In this document: positions 27,369-36,017 of the stretch, piece after piece | Position numbering within the stretch: position 1 is the first letter of the stretch | How the letters are laid out: the number at the start of each line of letters is the position of its first letter | From: an uncultured Methanoregula sp. | GTDB lineage: Archaea > Halobacteriota > Methanomicrobia > Methanomicrobiales > Methanospirillaceae | NCBI RefSeq assembly: GCF_963667735.1 | Contig: NZ_OY763919.1 | Span: forward strand, 2,667,539 to 2,731,538 | Length of the DNA stretch: 64,000 nt | Direction: 5' to 3' | Position numbers and translations under genes: made by a program | The notes under the pieces: generated by a model | Told to the model about the DNA's origin: nothing | The model's input: only the letters and a program-made list of their open reading frames with translations | Database searches by the model: none

Positions 27369-27923
27369 TCACCGGTGAAACAATCCTTCCAGACAATACA
27401 CCGTCAGCTTCCCGGCCGTACCTTCATCGATACATCGCGGTTTCATGTTACATTCCGGACACATCATGCAGCCCAGTTCTTTTTTATCGATATTCAGTGT
27501 CCCGCGTTTGTCATGAAGATCGTAAAGCAGCTTCAGATATTTGCCTTCGGCAATTCTCGGGATATCATCTTTTGCCCTGAGCCCTTTCCACTCGTACAGC
27601 CGCTTGCCCCCTTTACCCGAATTGCATGATGTGCAAACCCGGATGGCGTTGTCCGGGATATCCGGCCCGCCACACGATCGTGGCAGGATGTGTTCGGTTG
27701 TCAGCGGCCCTCCTGCCCCGCAATAGATACACTCATCCGCTTTTTCGTGTTCATGGACCCATTCACGGATTGTTGACGACCAGACTATTTTACCGTCACG
27801 GAGCTGAATAAACCGGCTCATCTGGAATCCCCGCTGGCCTTCGAGTCCGGCGGATTTCGAAATGAGTTTTGCGTACTGCCAGAAAATCTGGTCCCGGATC
27901 GTTTTGACAGCGGCTGGGGGCAT
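27369..27923 (-). CDS. HNH endonuclease
   Basis: This 184-residue protein has a central HNH nuclease. The zinc-binding CIYC is followed by 'TTEHILPRSCGGPD' (catalytic His in EHILP) and 'NAIRVCTSCNSGKGG' (Asn and second CxxC). A C-terminal CMMCPECNMKPRC adds a further Cys cluster. The N-terminal 60 residues include a 'SRFIQLRDGKIVWSSTIREW' strand-rich part. HNH enzymes cut DNA in restriction, homing or phage contexts. It stands alone, with a repeat copy to its left and a non-coding gap of about 240 bp to its right, fitting an accessory nuclease. Specific role unknown. Confidence 0.85.
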   Translation of the reverse strand: MPPAAVKTIRDQIFWQYAKLISKSAGLEGQRGFQMSRFIQLRDGKIVWSSTIREWVHEHEKADECIYCGAGGPLTTEHILPRSCGGPDIPDNAIRVCTSCNSGKGGKRLYEWKGLRAKDDIPRIAEGKYLKLLYDLHDKRGTLNIDKKELGCMMCPECNMKPRCIDEGTAGKLTVYCLEGLFHR

Positions 27924-28159
27924 GATTAGTTGTTGTGTAAATCTGGTGGAACAATAAAGATATCGGGATTAGCCGGGAATTTTTCGGAAATTCCGAAAAC
28001 CTTCGAGAAAATTATCCAAAAAAAACCTGAACCGGAAAAATACCTGTAGTCGCTTAAGGCCGGACCTCTCCGTTTCACTCCTTAGTCGAAACCCTGTGTT
28101 CCACGTCAGCGTTATCTCAGATAAATATGCCGGAATCTTGGTGTATGGCAGGATATCGG

Positions 28160-29158
28160 TCAGATATCCCGGTCACAGATTACGGCACGCCCCCCGTGGT
28201 CCGGATAGGTGACAATAATCACGAGGTGGGCGGGGACTGTTTCATTGCCCGAAACACCTTTTCCCTGTAACGTCACGGAAGCACCCTCATGGTACCGGAG
28301 TCCCTCCGGGGGATCAATAGTATCATCGTAACCTGATCCTGTTATTATTGACTGGTTGCTGACATCCATTTCATCAATGAAGATTTTTATGGATGGAACC
28401 TTGTCGGATGTTCTTTGTACGGTGTCCGGATCCGGTTCCATGACTATCCGAATGGAAAAAGGGCCGGTCCGTGAAACATTCACACTATCGTTAATAATTG
28501 GACAGCAGGAGGGGCTCTTGTCAATGAATCCTGTTCCCATCCCAATGTATGCAAGACCCGGCGGGATGACCAGGGCCGCGAGCAGGGCGAGTAATAAGAA
28601 TCGTTGCCGGTGAATCGCGGTGGCAATGGCAGACTTTCGGGAATCGTGTCGGTCTGATCCGGGTTCCTGCCGGGATCTCTGATACCATACGCCGATAGTC
28701 TGGAGGATCCCTGATACCAGGATGAATCCTGCAAGCGTGATCAACCATGGGTGAAAAAGCCTGTCCAGGAATGATCTCATCAGGAAAAGATCATGGGTGT
28801 AGTAAACCGTTAGCGGACGGGACAGAAGATCCTGATACGCAATAATCGGCACATACACGAGCGCTGAGGATATTCCTGATAACAATCCGGTCAGCACCGG
28901 GTCCCACCGCCCGGTCTCTCCCCCAATGCGGAACAGGTCAGCTGCCATCATGCCCAGAATCCACAAAATCAGGGCATACGTTATGATCATCTGGATCTGA
29001 TATGGCGGGGAAAGTGCGTAATTGAACGTAAAAATTGGTGTCCACATTGCCTGCAGGAAGAAATTCACCCCGGCCAGGCAGATCCCTCCGAAACAACCCC
29101 AAAGGACAATTGCCGGTATCAGGGCCAGTAATCTTCCATGCTCGTGAAAGGCTTCCAT
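28160..29158 (-). CDS. Multi-pass membrane protein with extracytoplasmic C-terminal domain, unknown
   Basis: This 332-residue protein has about five hydrophobic segments: about 10-35, 55-75, 90-110, 135-160 and 188-212. A C-terminal domain of about 120 residues follows that looks exported, with 'GPFSIRIVMEPDPDTVQ' and a Cys pair in 'SPSCCPI'. I do not recognise the family. It is the third gene of a minus-strand run with the PepSY-like and caspase-fold proteins upstream (gap 15 nt), so it is probably co-expressed with them. Confidence 0.7.
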   Translation of the reverse strand: MEAFHEHGRLLALIPAIVLWGCFGGICLAGVNFFLQAMWTPIFTFNYALSPPYQIQMIITYALILWILGMMAADLFRIGGETGRWDPVLTGLLSGISSALVYVPIIAYQDLLSRPLTVYYTHDLFLMRSFLDRLFHPWLITLAGFILVSGILQTIGVWYQRSRQEPGSDRHDSRKSAIATAIHRQRFLLLALLAALVIPPGLAYIGMGTGFIDKSPSCCPIINDSVNVSRTGPFSIRIVMEPDPDTVQRTSDKVPSIKIFIDEMDVSNQSIITGSGYDDTIDPPEGLRYHEGASVTLQGKGVSGNETVPAHLVIIVTYPDHGGRAVICDRDI

Positions 29159-29173
29159 GCGTAATCCAAAAAA

Positions 29174-29992
29174 TTATTGGATGGGGTTTGTCAATAACAC
29201 ACTGCCTGAAACAGCGTCAACAATGACCGTTCCGCCGTGGCTCATGTTTTCATTGTCCGGTTCAACGGTATCTACGATCCAGGCAAGTCTCTGGCTGTCA
29301 CCCGCGGGAATAACTGCCAGTTTTGACTGGATTTTTGCTTCGGTTCCCATATCAAAGGTACGCAGGGCTTTTTTCTGTGCATCAGCCTGTGATATTTTTG
29401 GCTTTGTATCAACAAGCAGCGGACGATCAATGCCGGTATAGGTGATTGAATTATCCCAATCCGGGAGAACAGAGACTTGGACTGCAGATAGTGTATATGC
29501 TTCACCGACCATTTCGTTCCAGACAAACAGGTATTCTTTTCCTGCATCGCCGTGATCAATAATCCTTGCTTCCGTAAGTACCATGTTTTTGTTGACGAAG
29601 GTCATAAATTTCTTTTCTACAAAGGCTTTGACCGTTTCTTTTATGTTTTCAAGATCCTTTTGATCAATGGAACGGACCCATGATTCATTCCGGATTATTG
29701 CAGATTCCACCTCTCCGGTTTTCGCATTTACCGAGAAACGACCAGTCTTCGTTGAGACTTCGTATACTTTTCCGAAGGGTAATTCTGTCATTCCATTGCA
29801 GGTGATTTCTTCATCCGGTGATCCCGTGAACTTCTGGATATTTTCTTTTACTATTCCGGCCCCGATTTTTTCAGGACAGAGAAATGCATTGGAATTCTTG
29901 TTATTATCCACAATTGCAGAAGCTGAACAAACCAGAATCAATGATAGTCCAATCGCTATTCCGATCATTTTAGTGAGGTTAATTTTCTTCAT
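29174..29992 (-). CDS. Secreted or membrane-anchored protein, PepSY-like, unknown
   Basis: This protein of about 272 residues has a signal-type N-terminus (MKKINLTKMIGIAIGLSLIL, with an ASA cleavage-like site). The rest alternates short strands and helices, with 'GRFSVNAKTGEVES' and 'GGTVIVDAVSGSVLL', which resemble PepSY/YpeB-type repeats that often inhibit or chaperone exported proteases. ATG 29992 is preferred over GTG 30001 because GGTGA lies 5 nt ahead. The gene sits 14 nt downstream of the caspase-fold gene. A protease-inhibitor pairing is a reasonable guess but is not shown. Confidence 0.7.
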   Translation of the reverse strand: MKKINLTKMIGIAIGLSLILVCSASAIVDNNKNSNAFLCPEKIGAGIVKENIQKFTGSPDEEITCNGMTELPFGKVYEVSTKTGRFSVNAKTGEVESAIIRNESWVRSIDQKDLENIKETVKAFVEKKFMTFVNKNMVLTEARIIDHGDAGKEYLFVWNEMVGEAYTLSAVQVSVLPDWDNSITYTGIDRPLLVDTKPKISQADAQKKALRTFDMGTEAKIQSKLAVIPAGDSQRLAWIVDTVEPDNENMSHGGTVIVDAVSGSVLLTNPIQ

Positions 29993-30006
29993 CTCATTCA
30001 CCGTCC

Positions 30007-30693
30007 TTAATATCCTGCCCTTGCCGGGTCGATTGCACAGGAAAGACAGCCCCGTATGACATAACTGTCCATTCCTCCGACATTATTATTGCCGTAAGCA
30101 CTCCGGGTATCCGATGTAGCGTATACCGCTGCATCATTGATGTTATACACCTCATCGAGATAGTACCAGAAGCGGTTTGACCAGTACCCGGATTGTGCTG
30201 AATTGATATTGTTACTGAAACCGACAGCAGTATCTACATTCTTTGAGGTCGATTCGTCCAGCAGGTTTCCATTTATGGAATTTGTGTTTGCGGTATTGCA
30301 TGCCATATAGACCGTGAGAGCAATATCATCTAACTGGCCGGATGTATACGACGATATCCTGGGATAATTCAGGTTGGTTGCGGTGATAATGGTGGAAACC
30401 CCGTTTTGCTTAAAAAGAATCCTTCCCGCATCACCATGGCCGTCAAAGAAAAAAATATTGTCAGAAGCCATCCTGGAAAATGCTGAATTAGCATCCGAAG
30501 TCAAGTAAGAACTCGCACTATATCCCATATTATTCTGTTCACTCTGCGCATTCTGGGCTGGGCCGGTAGTATCTAAGCCATCATTGTAGTTTGTTCCATA
30601 GTTGCTTGTCTGGTAGGCACCCACCATCGGTACCATCGCCATCGCTGCCAGCAGCAGTGCCAACAGAACGACGCTCCATTTGAAGGGTTTCAT
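30007..30693 (-). CDS. Secreted caspase-fold (clan CD-like) protein
   Basis: This is a 228-residue exported protein. A classic signal peptide (MKPFKWSVVLLALLLAAMAM..., cut after VGA) is followed by a compact domain. It shows 'NIFFFDGHGDAGRI' and, about 50 residues later, 'LTVYMACNTANT'. A GHG strand-end His and a Cys after a hydrophobic strand are the dyad of caspase/gingipain/CHAT-like peptidases. ATG 30693 has GGAGGT 9 nt upstream, so longer starts are rejected. First of a three-gene run with a PepSY-like and a membrane protein. Peptidase activity is predicted; substrate unknown. Confidence 0.72.
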   Translation of the reverse strand: MKPFKWSVVLLALLLAAMAMVPMVGAYQTSNYGTNYNDGLDTTGPAQNAQSEQNNMGYSASSYLTSDANSAFSRMASDNIFFFDGHGDAGRILFKQNGVSTIITATNLNYPRISSYTSGQLDDIALTVYMACNTANTNSINGNLLDESTSKNVDTAVGFSNNINSAQSGYWSNRFWYYLDEVYNINDAAVYATSDTRSAYGNNNVGGMDSYVIRGCLSCAIDPARAGY

Positions 30694-31036
30694 TTTTTTC
30701 ATACCTCCTTTTTTTGAGACGCTCCGCTCGTAAGGCACAGAGAAAACCTTCATAGGATCAGAAGATAACGATTACATGCCTACGGGCGGACCGGGTTCAA
30801 CAGAGTTTCGATGCTTGGTGAACCCGTTCTCTTCTTTTGGGACAACCCCCGGTCGTCCACAGGGAGCAATTTGTAAAATTATATTAAATCTTTTATCACC
30901 CGGCACCTTACCCATCATCTATTCCAAAATGTTTCCCAGAGTCCGGATTATCATTGTCCGGACCGGATCACATCCCGTGTAGTCCGACCGCCTCCAATCT
31001 CTCCTACCTGGCCCCGCGACTGAAACGTTCTTCGTT

Positions 31037-31303
31037 TTGCCGCTGCGTTACGATCTTGAAACCGGCATGCTCCGGGATCACGACGCCGACCTGTACGCGA
31101 AAGAATGCGAGGACGGGACGGTCATCTTCTGGTTCCGGCACTGGACCTGGAACCGGAACGAGACCGCTATCTGCCAGATCACATCACGGGACGAGGCGGC
31201 CCGGTTTATCCGTGAGCAGTTCACGAAGCCCGGTCTCTTCTCCGGCTGGAATCATAAGGGGCTGACCCGGTTTCTGCCGGAGGTGTACGGGAAGAAAACG
31301 TAA
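31037..31303 (+). CDS. Short protein, perhaps 5'-truncated gene
   Basis: This frame of up to 88 residues ends 'FTKPGLFSGWNHKGL...'. Composition is protein-like (Trp-rich 'FWFRHWTWNRNET', acidic and basic residues mixed). The only candidate starts are TTG 31037 or an internal ATG 31067; the frame is open back to a stop at 30980 without an ATG. It could be a small gene with a TTG start or the remnant of a larger one. A 30-nt part of its 3' half is repeated with two mismatches at 39812. Not recognised. Confidence 0.42.
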   Translation: MPLRYDLETGMLRDHDADLYAKECEDGTVIFWFRHWTWNRNETAICQITSRDEAARFIREQFTKPGLFSGWNHKGLTRFLPEVYGKKT

Positions 31304-31433
31304 GGAGACACTATACCATAGATCTTTTATCACTCGCTTACATTGGATAAATGCAGGTTTTCTATAAAACCTGAAAATATGTCCACCAAAATAAAATCAC
31401 AATCTTTTTCGCCACCCTCAATAATCCCTCAGT

Positions 31434-33053
31434 ATGAAATTCTGCCCGGAATGCGGTGCCAAGCAGGAGGGCTCACCCAAATTCTGTCCGGAGTGCGGAA
31501 CAAAATTTCCCCCGTCTCCTGAATCCCCTGAAGTATCCTCGCCCGTTCCTTCTTCATCCGAACTGGTGTCATCGATCCCGAAATCAACCCCGCAGCCTGC
31601 AATCAACAGTCACGAGCTGGGATTACGACTCGAAGAAGTTGTCGAATCGATCTACAAAGCTGACGGGTATACAACCCAGAGCCGCCAGCATATGAAGGGC
31701 GCGGTCCGTGGGTATAACAATGAGATTGATATCCTGGCAACCAGGGGAAACGAGAAGATTGCCATCGAATGCAAGAACTTCAAAAGCCCAGTCGGGATCT
31801 CGCAGGTCCGGGATTTTTCCGTAAAGATCCAGGATCTCGGCCCGGGGTGGCGGGGAGTCTTTGTCGGGTACAGTGATTTTACGGAAGACGCTTCGCAGTT
31901 TGCTGAAAGCAGGAACATCGAGACCCTTGACCGTGACGAAGTCAAGGAGAAATGGTTCGCGCTTTCTGTCGGTCGGTCGGGAAAACGGGGCGAAAAAATC
32001 TCAATCGAACATGGCCTCCCGGTGAACACCGGTTTTATCCCGGCAACACAGCTCGATCTCATTAATGCGGAAAAAGTTGTGATTTCTGATGTAAAATTGA
32101 TCTATCACCCCTATATCCGCTACCCGTATCATTTCAATAAGGTCTTCCTTGACCCTATGAAGGGAAAACATACTTTTGACGACCGGGGAACGGTTGTTAT
32201 TGATCTTCTTGACAACGAGATCCTTAATTCCTCCGAGGTTAGGGATGTCGGAGGGATTGCTCAGGCCCTGACCCAGACGTTTACTACCAAAGGAAGACAG
32301 GAAAATGCCCGGAGAAAACTTATCCTTCACGAAGTTCTTGATAATATTCCCTTAAGCGATATCACACTGACGATCGGCCAGGATTATCGTGTCACAAAGC
32401 TTGTGGTCAACTTTTCGAAGCGTGATGTAAACCGGATCGCTCTCGAATACGTGATTGATAAAAATTCCCGGCGGGTTACCTACTCTGTCGACTCAGGATC
32501 GATGTTCCCGGAGACCCGGAATGTCGATTTTATTCCGGAGAAAAAGGACATCGCACTCGACACCGGAGAAGTTGTCTACGTCCCGAAGTGGCAGATCTAT
32601 TTCAACGCATTCGGGACGGTATATACCCGCGAGGTTCTCGCATGCTCCGGTAAAACACTGGAAGATACCATCGCTTATTGTCCCAACCATTTCAAGATTG
32701 GTGTCCTTGAGATTCGCAAGAAAAATTCTGCGGTTTGTGAAAAATGCGGATCCGCTTTCTGCGATGCACATATCCGGCAATGTGCGGTCTGTAAAATCCA
32801 GATCTGCGAGAATCACTCCGTGATCTGCAGTTCGTGCAAAAAGGCGTTCTGCGAGGAACATATCTCCAAGATATGCGGCATCTGTGGTGAACTGGTATGC
32901 GATGAGTGTGCCCATGTCTGTAAAATCTGCGAAAAAGAGGTCGGGAAAGAGCATCTAGTGAAGTGCGACAGTTGTGGATCAGATGTTTGTCCCAATTGTG
33001 TTACGATTTCCGGGTTGATCAAGAAGAAAGCGACCTGTAAGAAGTGCAAATGA
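31434..33053 (+). CDS. Mrr-type restriction endonuclease with N-terminal double and C-terminal array of zinc ribbons
   Basis: This 539-residue soluble protein opens with a zinc ribbon, CPEC...CPEC at residues 4-21. Residues about 62-180 are an Mrr-like PD-(D/E)XK nuclease: 'LRLEEVVESIYKADGY', then NEIDIL (catalytic Asp near 98), IAIECKNF (Glu-x-Lys near 113) and 'VGISQVRDF'. The middle (180-400) is an unassigned beta-rich part. From about 404 to 539 come repeated C-x2-C and C-x2-H/C units ('CEKCGSAFCDAH', 'CAVCKIQICENH', 'CSSCKKAFCEEH', 'CGICGELVCDEC'), a zinc-binding array likely used to grip DNA or protein. The NERD gene starts 36 nt later on the same strand, so the two probably form one operon. 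Confidence 0.85.
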   Translation: MKFCPECGAKQEGSPKFCPECGTKFPPSPESPEVSSPVPSSSELVSSIPKSTPQPAINSHELGLRLEEVVESIYKADGYTTQSRQHMKGAVRGYNNEIDILATRGNEKIAIECKNFKSPVGISQVRDFSVKIQDLGPGWRGVFVGYSDFTEDASQFAESRNIETLDRDEVKEKWFALSVGRSGKRGEKISIEHGLPVNTGFIPATQLDLINAEKVVISDVKLIYHPYIRYPYHFNKVFLDPMKGKHTFDDRGTVVIDLLDNEILNSSEVRDVGGIAQALTQTFTTKGRQENARRKLILHEVLDNIPLSDITLTIGQDYRVTKLVVNFSKRDVNRIALEYVIDKNSRRVTYSVDSGSMFPETRNVDFIPEKKDIALDTGEVVYVPKWQIYFNAFGTVYTREVLACSGKTLEDTIAYCPNHFKIGVLEIRKKNSAVCEKCGSAFCDAHIRQCAVCKIQICENHSVICSSCKKAFCEEHISKICGICGELVCDECAHVCKICEKEVGKEHLVKCDSCGSDVCPNCVTISGLIKKKATCKKCK

Positions 33054-33089
33054 GAGCCGTGCACAATCCAGATTAATTCAGTATAAACC

Positions 33090-34085
33090 ATGGCTCACAT
33101 CCACCGCATATCCGGAAGTACAAACTATCTGATTAACGGTACGCTGCCTATGCGGGGAAAGAAGCTCGCGACGCTGGAAGAGATCCAGTACTTCTATGTC
33201 CATCATGATGAGATCCTCAAAGAAACCCCGGCAATCGTTGCCATGGAACAGGAAGAAATCATCTTCAATCTCACCCATGATGAGTCAAGATTGACGTTTC
33301 AGTTACAGGAAGCGATTATTCAGAAGACTGCTGAAGTAGATACCGGCATTCACGAACTGGACCAGAAAAGTTCATCTGAAAACGGTTTTATCACACGCGT
33401 GGGTTACCGGTTGCGGTACTGGATTGCCGTTGCGTTGAGGGATCACCATATTCATGGACCCTGCTCCGGGCTCTCCCGCGAATTATCTGCCGTCAGCAAC
33501 CGGAAACATCATCACATCAATAACAAACAATTTCTTATTCACCAGGAGTGTCTCAACATAACACACTCGTATGAGTTCCTGAAAGCAAATGAATCTTTTA
33601 TTGTCGGTGCAGAAGCCGAAGAAAAAGTAATCCGTGTTCTTTTGCAACTACCGGACGATTTCCACGTTCTGAACGATGTCAACCTCCGGTTCAACCGGGC
33701 TATCTACTGGCGAAAAAAGAACGAGTATATCAGAACATGTCAGATCGATCACATTGTCGCAGGCCCCACCGGCATTTTTCTGCTGGAAACAAAAAACTGG
33801 AAGACGTCCGATCTTGAACAGAAATCCGGGAAAATACTTCATCAGGTAAAGCGTGCGAACCTGGCATTGTGGTATTACACCAAGGATTATTATTTTGGAA
33901 AAGCGGACCAGCCAAAAATCCGCGGGGTTGTCGTATCCATGAGAGGAGCGCGAACCTGCCGAAAACTGGATCAATATACCGATGTGATCTCACCAAATGA
34001 GATATCCAGCTATGTCCTGAACCGCCCGGAAATTTTGTCAGAGGAGTCTGTCAATAAATTTGTTAGAATAATTTCCCGGGCTTGA
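33090..34085 (+). CDS. NERD (nuclease-related) domain protein
   Basis: This is a 331-residue protein. The first 160 residues are charged and helical and unassigned. Residues about 170-300 match the NERD domain: 'GAEAEEKVIRVLLQLP', 'NDVNLRF', 'QIDHIVAGPTGIFLLETKNW'. Asp in QIDH and Glu-x-Lys in ETKNW are the predicted PD-(D/E)XK catalytic residues. NERD proteins are likely DNA nucleases, sometimes linked to defence. It lies 36 nt after the Mrr-type nuclease gene and ends just before a gene-free stretch with the second repeat copy. Biochemical role unknown. Confidence 0.82.
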   Translation: MAHIHRISGSTNYLINGTLPMRGKKLATLEEIQYFYVHHDEILKETPAIVAMEQEEIIFNLTHDESRLTFQLQEAIIQKTAEVDTGIHELDQKSSSENGFITRVGYRLRYWIAVALRDHHIHGPCSGLSRELSAVSNRKHHHINNKQFLIHQECLNITHSYEFLKANESFIVGAEAEEKVIRVLLQLPDDFHVLNDVNLRFNRAIYWRKKNEYIRTCQIDHIVAGPTGIFLLETKNWKTSDLEQKSGKILHQVKRANLALWYYTKDYYFGKADQPKIRGVVVSMRGARTCRKLDQYTDVISPNEISSYVLNRPEILSEESVNKFVRIISRA

Positions 34086-34454
34086 TGAAGGGCAGCATGT
34101 TTCCAAATCGTAACCCTAAGAGAACAGCGGCATATCCGGAACATGCATCCAAAAACCACATTTCCCGGCCCCCCGGGGAAAATATCAAACTCCGGTTGAG
34201 ATGGCGAACCCCTGTTGTAACTATTATACACTCTCCGGTTATTCTCAGCGGAATATCCCCGGACGGATAAACCGGGACAATTTTGTGAATTTCCGGGAAA
34301 CTCCCTTAAAAATCCCCTGAAACTATCCGGTCGGATTTCCGGTAAACCTTGTGTTCCGGGTTCAGTTTAAGCCCGGATTGAATGAGACGGGGTTTAAACC
34401 CCCCGGGGATGATCCTGTGCGACAAATTTCCCCACAACCGCATTCCAGGATCCC
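34086..34454. other. Gene-free stretch upstream of repeat copy 2
   Basis: About 370 bp with no credible coding region. It holds several CCGGA/TTCCGG patches similar in texture to 26100-27031 and 27950-28060. A weak TATA-like TATTATAC lies near 34220. Nothing else recognisable was seen. Confidence 0.55.
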
Positions 34455-34727
34455 TCACCATTCCCCCATGCCCAGATAAGCCCTTACAGGGCTCCGTTTC
34501 CATTTTTTGAATTCCGGACTCTCGTTGTGGACAGCAATTCGGGCCCGGATTCTGTTCGCGTGGAAAAATCGCCTGTAAATTGGGTATTTTGCCGAAAATC
34601 GGCTGAAATGCACCTCGTAGAATGGCCCTAAACGGTGGTCCGGCAGCCTCTTTTCCGGTGCTCTGCCATAGGTGGTTTTAACGGGGAAACGCGAAAAGAA
34701 TGCGAATATGAGGGCCGGGTTTTCCGG
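34455..34727. repeat. 273-bp dispersed repeat, copy 2
   Basis: This is the gap-free match of 27032-27304 in the same orientation. Mismatches cluster near the right end (roughly 34624-34690) while the core of over 50 bases is identical. The two copies bracket 7.15 kb containing the HNH, caspase-fold operon, Mrr and NERD genes, so they could mark an excisable or amplifiable segment. Alternatively, they are members of a family scattered in this genome. Confidence 0.85.
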
Positions 34728-34923
34728 GGGATTTAAAATGGCATCTCAGACCGCGGATATGCAGACCTCCGGTTCCTGGTTTCGCTGGCCGGACTATTGT
34801 CCTGATCAACCAGTCGAAGCCGGGGCATTGCACCCCGCCCATGGCGGTTCTGGCCCCCGGGAGTACCCGGGTTTTTTTCCGGATGCTCCTCTGGATTATA
34901 CGAAAAAAAATGAATCCCTGGAA

Positions 34924-35265
34924 TCACGGCCTCATATCATCAAGAATCTGGTGAAGACCTTCAAAGACCAGCGGGATTTTTTTATCAATGGTCTGCCACA
35001 GGAGTTCGTAATCCACGCTGAGATACCCGTGAATAACCTTGTCCCTCAGGCCCGCGATACTGCGCCACGGGATATCCGGGTATTGTGCCCTGACCTGATC
35101 CGGCAACAGTTTTGTTGCCTCACCCATAACGGCAAACTTGTACAATACCGCTGATCGTGTCTTGTCGTCAGAGATAAAATCCTGCATGGAAATCCCCCTG
35201 GTAAAAAATTGGATATCTTCAGCGGACTGGAGAATATCGTGCAGAAGAAGGGTATATTCCCTCAT
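34924..35265 (-). CDS. hepT: HepT-type HEPN toxin (DUF86), intact
   Basis: This is a 113-residue HEPN-fold ribonuclease-type toxin. The catalytic R-x4-H-x-Y is complete: Arg74, His79 and Tyr81 in RDKVIHGY. The 'DDKTRSAVLYKFAVMGEAT' helix is typical of HepT. In known pairs the MntA antitoxin inactivates HepT by AMPylating that Tyr. Its ATG overlaps the mntA stop by 4 nt (35262-35265), so both are made from one message, antitoxin first. The target (often tRNA or mRNA) is not shown here. Confidence 0.9.
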   Translation of the reverse strand: MREYTLLLHDILQSAEDIQFFTRGISMQDFISDDKTRSAVLYKFAVMGEATKLLPDQVRAQYPDIPWRSIAGLRDKVIHGYLSVDYELLWQTIDKKIPLVFEGLHQILDDMRP

Positions 35266-35555
35266 GCGTACACAACATCCCGGTAAATTCCGTCACGGAT
35301 CTCCGGCCGGAGTGCCCGGGGGGTAGCAAGATCCACATGCCTCCCTGTCTTTTCTTCAAGATAGTCTGAAAGTTCGATGAGATCGAAGAGATCTGCCCCT
35401 TCATTAAAATCGACAAGGATATCTATATCGCTGTCAGCCCTTGCTTCTTTCCGGGCAAATGAACCGAACACCCCGATGCTGCGGACTTTATACCGTCCGG
35501 TAAGATCATTCTTTAAGGATCTGAGCAGATCGAGAATCTCGTCCCGGCTTGTCAT
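35262..35555 (-). CDS. mntA: MntA-type nucleotidyltransferase antitoxin
   Basis: This 97-residue minimal nucleotidyltransferase has the metal-binding pattern GSFARKEARADSDIDILV (G-S-x(n)-D-x-D). It is predicted to AMPylate the partner toxin's active-site Tyr, neutralising it. The start is taken at ATG 35555 (TSRDEILDLLRSL) because the second MntA in this window starts equivalently; an upstream extension to 35630 would add a poor N-terminus. It forms a pair with the HepT gene just downstream. Confidence 0.88.
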   Translation of the reverse strand: MTSRDEILDLLRSLKNDLTGRYKVRSIGVFGSFARKEARADSDIDILVDFNEGADLFDLIELSDYLEEKTGRHVDLATPRALRPEIRDGIYRDVVYA

Positions 35556-36017
35556 GGTGTTATCAGTTCCTATCTGATGTGCCTTGCAATAATTATTTCC
35601 ATAATAAAAGGCACGAATTTTTTTCTGCACCGGCCGGTACCGGGTGTTGTGTCATCGCCGTAAGTCATGCGGGGAGCGGCCTTATCAGAAATGAGTTGGT
35701 TGCGGAACTATCTGATCCATGGAGGGGGGTGATCCCCCGGCCGGTTTGATCCGGGTGGGGGGGTAGCCCCCCGCCTCAAATGTGAGTAGGGGACTGCGTT
35801 TTCTTGTACCGGTCGGGAAGATCCGGTGAATATGCCAAAAAATTCTGTCCTGTTTTCTCAATGACAATCAGAAACCTGTGCATTGTAGGATCATTCCTTG
35901 AATTGTGCCTGCTCAAAGATACTGTTCAATAGTTCCGGTTGCAAAACTATCCGCCAGGTATCCGGCTATCGTGATCCTAATGGCTATTTCCGTCAGAATT
36001 TTTTTTAATATCTCTGG
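35556..36017. other. Gap between the two toxin-antitoxin pairs with GC hairpins
   Basis: About 460 bp without a convincing gene. Around 35719-35733 GGGGG-TGAT-CCCCC, and around 35757-35773 a run of seven G, TA, then six C, form two strong adjacent hairpins. They may be terminators or leftover mobile-element ends. No tRNA-like fold seen. Confidence 0.5.

Noticed and set aside
27032-34727. Idea that the 273-bp repeats are ends of a composite transposon
   Set aside because: No transposase, terminal inverted repeats or target-site duplication seen; kept only as a direct repeat pair.
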